The position numbers were made by a program, and so were the translations under genes. The notes beneath the pieces were generated by a model that saw only the letters and a list, made by a program, of their open reading frames with translations, did no database searches and was not told the DNA's origin. Positions 55,080-64,000 of a DNA stretch of 64,000 nucleotides are shown here, piece after piece. Origin of the DNA: Fragilariopsis cylindrus CCMP1102 (taxonomy: Eukaryota; Bacillariophyta; Bacillariophyceae; Bacillariales; Bacillariaceae); assembly GCA_900095095.1 (NCBI GenBank), contig FMBT01000495.1:1-64000 (forward strand). Reading direction: 5' to 3'. Within the stretch, counting starts at the first letter, position 1. Each line of letters opens with the position of its first letter.

Positions 55080-55650
55080 GCATATTTCAACGAACAGTTA
55101 ATTTTGAAATACGCTCTGCTCATACTCGCTTGGAAGCCAGATAGGAACTCAGATCGGAACCCAGCTCAGAACCCAGTTCTCCTCTAAATGATGGTCCTAG
55201 TTCTGAACCAAGTACTTCCCCCAGTTCTATTCCTTGCGAGTATGGATTCCAGTTTGTTTCCAATGCTTCTTCTAGTTCTGTTCTAGTATCTAGGGGAGCT
55301 ACCAAATATCTTGATAGGGGAGCTTTCAGAATATAGTATCTATCCGAATTTCGACGGAAGGATTGATCCGAATGTCGATCTGAGCAGTATTGATCTAGGA
55401 GCTTCTCCTAGTTCTTATCCAAGTGGCGGTCCTAGTTGAGAACCTAGTTGAGAACCTAGTTTAATCCCAACTCTATGATCCAAGCTGCTCCTAATCTAGC
55501 TCTCCGTGTGGTTCCTAGCGCAGAAATGAGAGCTCGGTTCCAAGTTCCATTCCGAGATCTACTCCTAGTCATGCATTGAGTTATGTTCCCGGTTTGGAAC
55601 TCAGTTCCATTCTGAGTGCTAATCCAAGTTCCATTCTGAATGAAAATCTG
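55080..55650 (+). pseudogene. Decayed PS-repeat gene remnant
   Basis: The + strand holds degenerate Pro/Ser codon repeats (SEPSSEPSSP, DGPSSEPSTSPSSIP) and many GTTCCxAGTT/AACCCAGTTC units with stops and shifts. The pattern equals the coding pattern of the PS repeats in the neighbouring 55998-58985 gene, but in the opposite orientation. It is probably a dead relative. Confidence 0.55.
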
Positions 55651-55997
55651 AGAGGTGAGCGCATTTAACAGAGGAGGCAAAACAATTTATTGTATACATA
55701 TAATTCTTTGTATTAACACTACAGTATTAAGATTGACAACTACTGTTTCGTTTAAATGATTGCTTTATCTTTATTTCATTTTATTTTGCGTCACAATGGA
55801 CGGGCTGGGCGACACAGCCGATGTATCTTTTTGGTCCCTTTTGTATGTGTGTGTATGTGCGTTTTACTGTATTTTGATATATAATTAGAACTGATTGATA
55901 TTGTAGTTTATTGAAGGATTGAATGTGGATGCGAGTGTTGATGTGTTGATGTTTTTAGTGTGTGTGTGCGGTTGTGCTGTTTTGAATGTCACAGATC
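55651..55997. other. Spacer and 3' flank of the PS-repeat gene
   Basis: AT-rich with GTGTGTGTATGTG runs. No gene seen. Confidence 0.4.
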
Positions 55998-58985
55998 TTA
56001 TAAAGTCTTGCATTTCTTTCTGCATGTAGCGGGACAAAAGAATTTTACTTTCTTTAATTTACCAGTGACTTTATTCTTTTTACCTTCTACATCCTTTTTA
56101 CATCTCTTGACAGGTTTTAAAGCAACGTATGAATCACATGCATTTTTATTGCCTTGGAATCGGAATGTCTTTAAATCTTCACACTTACCACGTGGAGTCT
56201 TGCATTTCTTCTTGCATGTACCAGGACAGTAAAATCTAACTTTTTTCCCAGTGCCAGGTTGCTTCCTTTTACATCTCTTGATGGGTTTGAAAGCAACGTA
56301 TGATTCACAAGTTCTTGAAGAATCCCCTTCAAATTTGAAGTCAAGATCATTTGAGCAGCCACTGGTGGGTACAGCGCTAGGTATTGAACTTGAACTTGGC
56401 TCCAAACTTGGTTCTAAACTTGGAACTGTGCTGGGAATGCTACTTGGATCAGCACTAGGAGCAGAAGTGGGTACATCACTTGGTGAGAGACTAGGCGTGA
56501 GGCTTGGACTAGAACTTGGACCGGCACTGGGTACAGCACTAGGTGTTGAACTTGGAACATCACTTGGAATGGTGCTGGGTTTGCTACTAGGATCAGCACT
56601 AGGAGCAAAACTAGGTACATCACTTGGTACCAAACTTGGGACAGTGCTGGGAATGCTACTTGGATCAGCACTAGGAGCAGAAGTGGGTACATCACTTGGC
56701 GAAAGACTAGGCGTCAGGCTTGGACTGGAACTGGGACCGGCACTGGGTACAGCACTAGGTGTTGAACTTGGAACATCACTTGGAATGGTGCTGGGTTTGC
56801 TACTAGGATCAGCACTAGGAGAAAAACTAGGTACATCACTTGGTACAAAACTTGGGACAGTGCTTGGATTGCTACTGGGATCAACACTAGGAGCAGAACT
56901 AGGTACATCACTTGGTGAAAGACTAGGCGTCAGGCTTGGACTGGAACTGGGACCAGCAGTCGGTACAGAACTAGGTAGTGAACTTGGTGCTAAACTTGGG
57001 ACAGTACTTGGACTGCTACTTGGGGTAGCACTAGGAGCAGAACTTGGTACATTACTTGGTGAAAGACTAGGCTTCAGGCTTGGACTGGAGCTTGGACCAG
57101 CACTTGGTACAGCACTAGGTAGTGAACTTGGTGCTAAACTTGGGACAGTACTTGGACTGCTACTTTGGGCAGCACTAGGAGCAGAACTTGGTACATTACT
57201 TGGTGAAAGACTAGGCTTCAGGCTTGGACTGGAACTTGGACCAGCACTTGGACCAGCACTAGGTAGTAAACTTACAGTTGCTGTAACACTTGGAGCAGAA
57301 CTAGGCTCAAATCCCGGAGCAAAGCAGCCTTGTACAAAATTTTGGCACCATGGACCAACTGTTGGACCTAGGTTTTCATCTGGACACTCACTTCCACTCA
57401 ACATTCTATCAGTTGAAACATCATCAGGAGTCTTTTCAGCCCATGTGGAAAGACATTGATTGAAGTAACTTACACGAAACATACTACCCATATCCTTTAC
57501 ACTTGACGTGTCCCATCCATCAATAGGTCTATCGAAATAAAAATTACCATAAAACATACTGTTCATTGAAGTTACAGCCGATGTATTCCAATCACCAATA
57601 AATTGGTTGAAGCCATATCCTTGTACTGGACTAGAAAACATTTTTACCATTGACTTGACACTTGACGTGTCCCATTTGCCAATAGGTTCGTTGAAATAAG
57701 TATAATAAAACATGTTCTCCATTGTTGTTACAGCTGATGTATTCCAATCATCAATAGATTGCTGGAATTTTCCTCCATAAAACATACCAGCCATTGTGTT
57801 GACACTTGACGTGTCCCATAGACCAATAGGTTTGTTGAAAGCACAGCTATCATAACCCGTATCCGTAGCAAACATTTCTTTCATTGTTGTTACAGCCGAT
57901 GTATTCCAACCACCAATAGCTTGATCAAAATCAAGAGCATAGGAAAACATTTTTTCCATACTTGTCACTTGAGAAGTATCCCAACAATCTATGGGATCAT
58001 TAAATGACTCTTTTTCATAAAAAGCCATATTCATATCAGTAACACTACCCGTATTCCAGCAATTAATATCAACACTCAGGTATTCTGAGTTTACCTGGTT
58101 AATATCCTCATCAATAAATTCACTGATCAATGTTGCAAAATCTGTGCCACTCTTATTAATAATAGGACGTCCATCAGAACAGGTACAATCTGATTCCTCC
58201 AGATGCCTTTCCTCAAGTTCCTGGAGTTGTTGTTGTTGATAATAATGGGATTGTTGGTAATCATCTAACTGTTCCTCAACATCACCTTTCTCATCAATGA
58301 GTGGAATACCAACAACATATTGATGATTGGAGTAGTCATCTTGTTGATGATGTTTGCCTTCTTGTTGATAAGGATTTTCATCGGACAATTTTCCTGCAGT
58401 GGTACTATCATTATGACTGTAACTATCATTAGATAACTGAGGTTCGGAATTGTTGCCATAAATGGATGTTCTGATCAAGACTTCTCCAGGTACTGGCCTT
58501 GCAGAAGTATGTCCAGTAGAAATAGTAGTAGAAACAGTATCTTCCCAATAAGAAACTGGAATATCAGAAGATTCCCAATAGGCAGTTGGGACATCATTGA
58601 CGTCAGTACAAACTCCAGACTCCTTTTCAAGAGATGAAGATGACTGTTTCATATCATTTTTGATACAGATCTGCTTCTTTGAGGAGGAGCATGAGGACAA
58701 TGGAAGATTACCAGCATCAATCTTGCTAGTTTTGCCAACTGTTACAGAAGGGAAACATCCTTCCTTATCACCATCGCCACCGGAACTGGAATCAGCAGAC
58801 TCAATAGTAGGATGGACGGTCGTTACTTCTTCATCCTTCTTGTTGTTGTTATTCTCAACGTCACCATCCACGTTGTGGATTCTTGTTGGTTCAGAACCGA
58901 CCTCAAGACGGTTAGCAACCGATACCTTAGCAGTAACAAGGAAGGGAGCAAGTAATGCGCTGACGCATGCAGGCGAAAACTTCAT
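55998..58985 (-). CDS. Large secreted BspA-like/PS-repeat/Cys-Lys protein
   Basis: A 995-residue intact gene, probably a secreted or cell-wall protein. A signal peptide (MKFSPACVSALLAPFLVTAK) is followed by a polar region (25-280). Residues about 285-530 are BspA-like DUF285 repeats of about 35-40 residues with INCWNTGSVTDMNMAF, CWDTSQVTSMEKMFSYA, GWNTSAVTTMKEMF, LWDTSSVNTMAGMF and four more. A Cys-containing link (GPWCQNFVQGCFAPG) leads to about 300 residues of PS repeats (SAPSxxPSSxPS), which would be a stiff, probably glycosylated stalk. The end has two Cys/Lys-rich domains: DLDFKFEGDSSRTCESYVAF...RCKRK...FYCPGTCKKKCK and DLKTFRFQGNKNACDSYVAL...FFCPATCRKKCK. The PS region has long exact DNA repeats, so length variation is likely. 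Confidence 0.85.
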   Translation of the reverse strand: MKFSPACVSALLAPFLVTAKVSVANRLEVGSEPTRIHNVDGDVENNNNKKDEEVTTVHPTIESADSSSGGDGDKEGCFPSVTVGKTSKIDAGNLPLSSCSSSKKQICIKNDMKQSSSSLEKESGVCTDVNDVPTAYWESSDIPVSYWEDTVSTTISTGHTSARPVPGEVLIRTSIYGNNSEPQLSNDSYSHNDSTTAGKLSDENPYQQEGKHHQQDDYSNHQYVVGIPLIDEKGDVEEQLDDYQQSHYYQQQQLQELEERHLEESDCTCSDGRPIINKSGTDFATLISEFIDEDINQVNSEYLSVDINCWNTGSVTDMNMAFYEKESFNDPIDCWDTSQVTSMEKMFSYALDFDQAIGGWNTSAVTTMKEMFATDTGYDSCAFNKPIGLWDTSSVNTMAGMFYGGKFQQSIDDWNTSAVTTMENMFYYTYFNEPIGKWDTSSVKSMVKMFSSPVQGYGFNQFIGDWNTSAVTSMNSMFYGNFYFDRPIDGWDTSSVKDMGSMFRVSYFNQCLSTWAEKTPDDVSTDRMLSGSECPDENLGPTVGPWCQNFVQGCFAPGFEPSSAPSVTATVSLLPSAGPSAGPSSSPSLKPSLSPSNVPSSAPSAAQSSSPSTVPSLAPSSLPSAVPSAGPSSSPSLKPSLSPSNVPSSAPSATPSSSPSTVPSLAPSSLPSSVPTAGPSSSPSLTPSLSPSDVPSSAPSVDPSSNPSTVPSFVPSDVPSFSPSADPSSKPSTIPSDVPSSTPSAVPSAGPSSSPSLTPSLSPSDVPTSAPSADPSSIPSTVPSLVPSDVPSFAPSADPSSKPSTIPSDVPSSTPSAVPSAGPSSSPSLTPSLSPSDVPTSAPSADPSSIPSTVPSLEPSLEPSSSSIPSAVPTSGCSNDLDFKFEGDSSRTCESYVAFKPIKRCKRKQPGTGKKVRFYCPGTCKKKCKTPRGKCEDLKTFRFQGNKNACDSYVALKPVKRCKKDVEGKKNKVTGKLKKVKFFCPATCRKKCKTL
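56420..57265 (-). repeat. In-gene DNA repeats coding the PS stalk
   Basis: Higher-order units of about 240 bp recur (for example 56440-56620 against 56650-56860), each with SAPSADPSS, VPSLxPS, SAGPSSSPSLTPSLSPSDVP. Codon use for Ser and Pro is kept strongly uniform, which suggests recent unequal exchange. Confidence 0.75.
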
Positions 58986-59599
58986 AATGATTTAATTGCT
59001 ATGAGTTGTATTGTAAAATACTAGCATTAGAAAAAATTAGAAGAAGGTGAAAGAATTGAATTGAACAACAATGTGAGAAAAATTATTGCACTGGGTACCT
59101 GATTGACTACCTAATTGTATGTACTATACACATCTTGAAACAATGAGACCTTTTCTGACGACAAGGACGACGACGACGACGACGACGACGACAACGATGA
59201 TGATAGGGCATACAACACAGTGACAACATAAGATAACTCAGCACAACAGTACTTACATTCGTAGGACCGTATTTTATGTTGATATTGAGTTAGCTTTTAA
59301 GTTAACTTGATTTCAATTTTATGTGGAGAATAAAAAGCGAGCATAAAAAGCGAGTTTTTTCAAATAACTCATCTCTCTTCTGCAGGTTTTAATATCTAGC
59401 GTAGTTGGATATGCATTATTCTAATTTTTTTTTTTACGATGCCTCCCTCATTGCCACTGAATTTGGTAAGTGGGCAGTTGAGGGGTTACATGATATATAT
59501 GTACTATATATGATTCCTTGTTCCTCTAGTTGGAGCGACGAAATGACTACAACCGAAGTTCAGAATCATGCGATGCCTCTAGAAGTTCATAGATGGCCC
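58986..59599. other. Upstream region with (ACG)n run
   Basis: Promoter side of the PS-repeat gene. A (GAC)n run lies at 59164-59191. No gene. Confidence 0.4.
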
Positions 59600-60505
59600 T
59601 GTGCACGTTAAGTCAAAATCCGTACTTATGGTATTAATATGACAATAATATATAGTATAGTATTTCCTATTTTACAATGCCTCATCATGGGATGCCTCTG
59701 AAAGTTCATGAATGACCCTTACCGTTAAATCAAAGTCCGTACTTATGGTATTAATATAAAAGTATATAATATTATATACATCCTTCTTCCTCTAGTTGAA
59801 GCGTCGACACGATTAGGAACCTAGTTGCGAATAGTACGTCAGATTCTATTGTTACTATATAATATATAATGAATGACCCTGACCGCTAAGTCAAAGTCCA
59901 TACTTATGGTATGAATATGAAATTATATACATCCTTCTTCCTCCTCCCGATTAGTAAATCAGATTCTATGCTACTATATAATATATAATGAATGACCCTG
60001 ACCGCTAAGTCAAAGTCCGTACTTATGGTATGAATATGAAATTATATACATCCTTCTTCCTCCTCCCGATTAGTAAGTCAGATTCTATGTTACTATAATA
60101 TAATATATAATGAATGACCCTAACCGCTAAGTCAAAGTCCGTACTTATGGTATGAATATGAAATTATATACATCCTTCTTCCTCCTCCCGATTAGTACGT
60201 CAGATTCTATGTTACTATATAAATATATAATGAATGACCCTAACCGCTAAGTCAAAGTCCGTACTTATGGTATGAATATGAAATTATATACATCCTTTTT
60301 CCTCCTCCCGATTAGTAAGTCAGATTCTATGTTACTATATAATATATAATGAATGACCCTTGACCGCTAAGTCAAAGTCCGTACTTATGGTATGAATATG
60401 AAAATATATAGTATTTTCTATTTTACAAATGCCTTCCCTCATTGCACTGCCCCCATTAAGTCAAATTCCATACTTATGGTATTAATATGACAATATATAT
60501 AGCAC
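59600..60505. repeat. About 120-bp tandem array, eight units
   Basis: Each unit carries AAGTCAAAGTCCGTACTTATGGTAT plus ATGAATATGA and CATCCTTCTTCCTCCTCCCG. The first motif recurs near 59610, 59728, 59888, 60007, 60128, 60248, 60369 and 60456. The middle five are nearly identical; the outer ones diverge. No gene lies inside. Confidence 0.85.
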
Positions 60506-61799
60506 TGCGGCACGCCACACATTATTATTACGACTGAAAATGGCTAGCAAATCAAGATACGTACGTACGTAAGTACACGACTGGAACAAAGGAAATCGTA
60601 TTACTGTAATCAATCCTCTAACTTACTGTAATCAATCATCAAATCAAATCAAATCAAAATCAAATCAAATCAAATCAAATCAAATCAAATCAAATCAAAT
60701 CAAATCAAATAATTTCTATCGGTTCTGTAGAACAGTCCGGACTGTCGGTAACGTTACTGTACCGCCACCCAAAAATAGGTCTTTTAGTTCCCTCCCTCCT
60801 CTGTTCTGTTCGTTCGTCGCCACACATGCATATACATCCATCATGTTATCCTCCGTCGTTGCGTCGTTGCGTCGTCGCACCCTCGCCTCGATCGATAAAA
60901 AACAAAGCAGTATAGCTATCCTCATGCAGCCAGCATATGGCTGATGCCTGCCTCATATACTACAATACAATACAGTACCGGTACTACGGTAGTAATATGC
61001 TTTGTTGCGGTATTAGCGAACATCAATCATTATCGGTTTTCGTCTGTATGTACCGTACAGTAACTGCAGTAAAGAAGAGAAATAGAATAATACAGTAGTA
61101 ATAATAATAATGACAATAAGGGGAATAGTAATAATAACCGATCAATTATTTCATTTATGATTTTAATAGTAACAGCAAAATATCAAAATCATCGTCGTCA
61201 TCATCGTCATCATCATCATCATCATCATTATTTGCTTTTGTATTTGCAGTACCAAAAATTCCAAATTATTCCCTTTATTGATGTCAAAGTATTACAATTA
61301 TCAACAAAACAAAAAGAAGCAATTGACTACAAGTGACGTGACGACGACAACGAGGACAATTGACGAGATTGACAATGACGAGAATGACCAACAGTGATGA
61401 AAAAAAACACAAGAAAACAGTAGAAGCAATGTGATAATAATAAATCAAATCAAATCAAAAAAAGTCGTCTTTTAATTAGGATTTGCGTCGTTGCATTATT
61501 GTATATAATATGGTTCATTTTAAATGTAGTTTTATAAGAGATGTATATGATATTATATACCACCAAACAAACAGCAACACAGCAGCAGGCAGCATTACGT
61601 GCACATCTCGTGGTTGGATGACATTGCATTTATAATATGGTGGTTTATTTTTCATTTACAATAATAAAAAACAACAGGACCTACCGGAGCAAAGCAGCTG
61701 TTGCTGCTGCTGGAGCAGGAGTATAGGATCATCACTATTGACCTCTTTGTCATATCATCACTATCATTACCAATCATGGATGGACAACAAGTTATATGT
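60506..61799. other. Simple-repeat-rich spacer, no gene
   Basis: (AAATC)n at 60636-60709, (TCA)n at about 61190-61230 and other A-rich runs. No coding frame with motifs. Confidence 0.4.
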
Positions 61800-61813
61800 A
61801 TTGTATGGATACG

Positions 61814-62368
61814 GTAGCATTATTTTTAATTGTGTGCAATACTTGGTCTGGTCCAGGAACAATTTGCTGATGATGTAAGTTCAAGTTGTTGTTTGTTTTG
61901 TTTGTTATTTTTCGTTTTTTTTTTTTTAACTTCCCTTGAAGTGTAACACTAGACTACACTACACTGCACTTGTACAGTACTTGCACTTGTACAATACTGT
62001 ATAGTGCGTGCGTCTACCCTTTTTGTAGTGTAGAATTATTATTTGCTAAGTTATGTTTGTCCACACTACACCACACTAACTAGCTTACGTCTATAGTCGT
62101 CTCTTTTTCCTTCCTTCCTTGGTACTACAACAAATGGCACAAAAGAATGTTAGTCCAAGTGAGGCAAATGTAATATTGAGTTCTGAACCAGTATTTGCAA
62201 CGCTATTTGTTGTATTTTTATTTAATGAAAAAACTACATTACATAATAGAAATTATTGGTGGTGGATTAATTTTATGTTCTGCATTAAGTGCAACAACAA
62301 CTACTACTACTGGTGCTGATGTTGGTGATGATGCTGGTGCTGATGGAGGTATACTTCTTATGATGTAG
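61814..62368 (+). pseudogene. C-terminal piece of an EamA/DMT-type transporter
   Basis: Two exon-like parts. The first (61814-61880, ALFLIVCNTWSGPGT) ends near GATGATGTAAGT. The second starts about 62122 (VLQQMAQKNVSPSEANVILS, SEPVFATLFVVFLFNEKTTL) and continues in another frame as EIIGGGLILCSALSATTTT to a stop at 62366-62368. SxxEAxVIxSxEPVFA...FxE is the signature of the last helices of EamA drug/metabolite transporters. Single-base shifts lie near 61865 (extra T in ATTT) and near 62247. Earlier helices were not found upstream. It is a pseudogene or a fragment, or carries sequence errors; no clean 3' splice site precedes 62122. Confidence 0.55.
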
Positions 62369-64000
62369 ATGTAGAAACGGAGGGCAGAGGACTACTTCCT
62401 ACTACCGGGCAACGCTTAAATTCGAACGGCGCTATGGTAGTGAGGAATTATTACATGATAAAAGCGTGTTGAATGAACCACCCTGAATTAAAATCTACGC
62501 CACAAAATGCGAAAATGATACGAAAAAAATAAAAATAAGTGAAGATTTTTCGAAGATTTTAAGCGTTCAGACACGCTTTAGCTTGTGTTAAATTTTTTTA
62601 AGCCGATAACGCGTACTAGTTGTTTATATTCACCTCTACAGGCAACACAGCTGAACTTCTAATTTTGGGGCAATTCGTTAGAAGGTGTGTGTCTAATTAT
62701 CTAACTTTCAAATCCCTAGAAGTGGAACAGTTTTTAATTATCTATCCCCAAGAATTAGCATAGAGGGGTCCCCCAAAATAAAAACAACGTTTGGGGGTTA
62801 TAAAATTCGTACCCCCCCCAAACAAAACTTTACTAGTATTTGTTACTGTTATATATAATAACAACTTTAGCATCAAGTATATACTCCTAAAAGTAATTTT
62901 TTTGGAAAATCAAACTATGAAGTTTACAATTGACCTATTGGATAGGGAACCTTTATATTCCTTAGTCTTGTAAGCCTACTGGTATCTCATAATGTAGGCT
63001 CACACACGGCACACATCATCTTTTTATGAGATATCTTGTTCAGGACACAAACCAGGGTAGAACTTCCAGGTAAATGCTTCTTTTTGGTCAGGGAGAGTTC
63101 CTCTACCTAACCATGTGTGTAACAAAGATTGGTATTAAGATATATGGAAGGAACTCTTTCAGTTCATGTACACATACCTGTACGCTGACCTGCCTCTAAC
63201 GCACGATGTTACTAGTTAATTTGATGCAGCTATTATTTTTGCTAGAACAACTTTTTTCAGAAAAAAAAATCATGGAACCCATTATATGCTTAATATTCAT
63301 ATGTATAAAAGACAGTGGGTACATCCAGGGGTTTACTTTCTTTGTCACGGAACAAAAACCAATAAATGCCCTATTTTAGCTAAAATCCACTTAAAATAAT
63401 TTTGCACGAGATGGAGCATATGAACCAGAAGCCCCAATGGTTTCGGCTTTAGGTGGGTTAGTTTATTTCATGAGTATTTGTGCGAAAATACATGTCAAAA
63501 TTTGTTTTGGAGTATAAATCAGCCCACAGTGATTATTTTAAGTACGGTCCTTGATTGCTTTTTATATGAGATATTCTTGAAAACACGGGTAAACTGCAAT
63601 TACATCCAAAATAAGGTGGGTTGGGATGATGATGGTTTCTATCCACAAGTAATAGTGTATGAGGACCTTACCTAACCCTCCTATCACTTTTTCATATGTG
63701 TGGTTGAAGAGAAATGTAGATTTGGCTGGATAGGTATGCACTAAAATCAGTCCTATTTTTGGGCCAAAATGCACCACAAACATTCTTGTTTGGAATGGTT
63801 CAAATGTAGAACTTTGTTTTCTTTGGGTGCACCAGCCTCCATATAGTGTATTAGGACCTTGCCTAACCTTTATTCAATACACCAGCTCACTATCACACTT
63901 TTCAACAATGTTGGTTGTATTATAGAATATGAGAATCATCCTGTTGGTTGTTGTTGCATTAAAATAAACAGATACATGTAGAACAACAAGTGCACATATA
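62369..64000. other. Repeat-derived sequence to the window end
   Basis: A weak inverted pair, AAAGCGTGT (62460) and ACACGCTTT (62571), brackets about 120 bases and might be a small MITE. 62835-63020 is the dispersed repeat's second copy. From 63590 on, GTAT(T/G)AGGACCTT(G/A)CCTAACC occurs twice (63657 and 63847). No supported gene. Confidence 0.4.
62835..63020 (+). repeat. Dispersed repeat, copy 2
   Basis: Same unit as 36583-36770: TTTACAATTGACCTATTGGA, CTTAGTCTTGTAAGCCTACT and GGCTCACACAC in order. Confidence 0.75.

Noticed and set aside
56251-57459. A 402-codon Gly/Leu-rich open frame on the + strand
   Set aside because: It is the mirror of the PS repeats on the other strand; SerPro codons read backward as Gly/Leu. 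No start context or motif.
59600-60505. CRISPR-like appearance of regularly spaced repeats
   Set aside because: The intervening sequences are also repeats, units are about 120 bp, and the genome is eukaryotic.

Overview
The window looks like nuclear DNA of a diatom, most likely a pennate one, though I cannot name the species. The reasons are AT-rich sequence; short GT-AG introns; proteins full of Gln, Asn and Ser runs; families typical of diatoms (a CRAL-TRIO-like plus DUF6824 pair, an RSVxF/CMRGLE family, secreted PS-repeat proteins with BspA-like DUF285 repeats and terminal Cys-Lys domains); and many mobile elements.

Layout. 1-2694 (-) is the visible part of a PiggyBac-like DNA transposon. 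Its TTAA end lies inside an old Ty1/copia RNase H remnant (2699-3235). 3782-4397 (+) is a two-exon mitochondrial B12D/NDUFA4-like gene. 5228-7330 (-) is a copia gag-protease fossil. 9729-10502 (+) encodes a secreted, possibly dirigent/AOC-like protein. 12129-16105 (+) is a complete-looking copy of the same PiggyBac-like element with TTAA flanks, a microsatellite-bearing intron in its broken transposase, an inner TTAA-bounded element and tRNA-like Pol III boxes. 16.1-20.0 kb is repeat-rich and holds an RNase H-like retroelement scrap and a 519-bp TA-flanked MITE.

20.9-36.2 kb is the gene-dense part: a Q-rich protein (-), the RSVxF family gene (+), a CRAL-TRIO/DUF6824 gene (+, one frameshift), a Romo1/Mgr2-like protein (+), an ARM-like gene (+, one in-frame TAA), a long helical-repeat protein (-) and a MAPEG enzyme (+). 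36.2-40.8 kb is satellite-like repeats. 40.8-45.4 kb has four intact single-exon genes: a secreted protein with seven MGxxKMKLLxDLL repeats, a tail-anchored coiled coil, an unknown glycine-zipper protein and a secreted Cys-repeat protein.

45.6-55.6 kb is a graveyard: an extended-SDR pseudogene, a 220-bp tandem repeat, a second CRAL-TRIO/DUF6824 copy with two frameshifts, a broken Q-rich gene, an M11-protease-like pseudogene and a decayed PS-repeat gene. 55998-58985 (-) is an intact 995-residue BspA/PS-repeat/Cys-Lys secreted protein. The rest is tandem repeats, a broken EamA transporter end and repeat-derived DNA.

There is no operon-like organisation. Genes are single units on both strands. 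The most notable signals are the paired-base changes in the PiggyBac subterminal hairpin, the tRNA-like modules at its 3' end, and the secreted MGxxKMKLL repeat protein.
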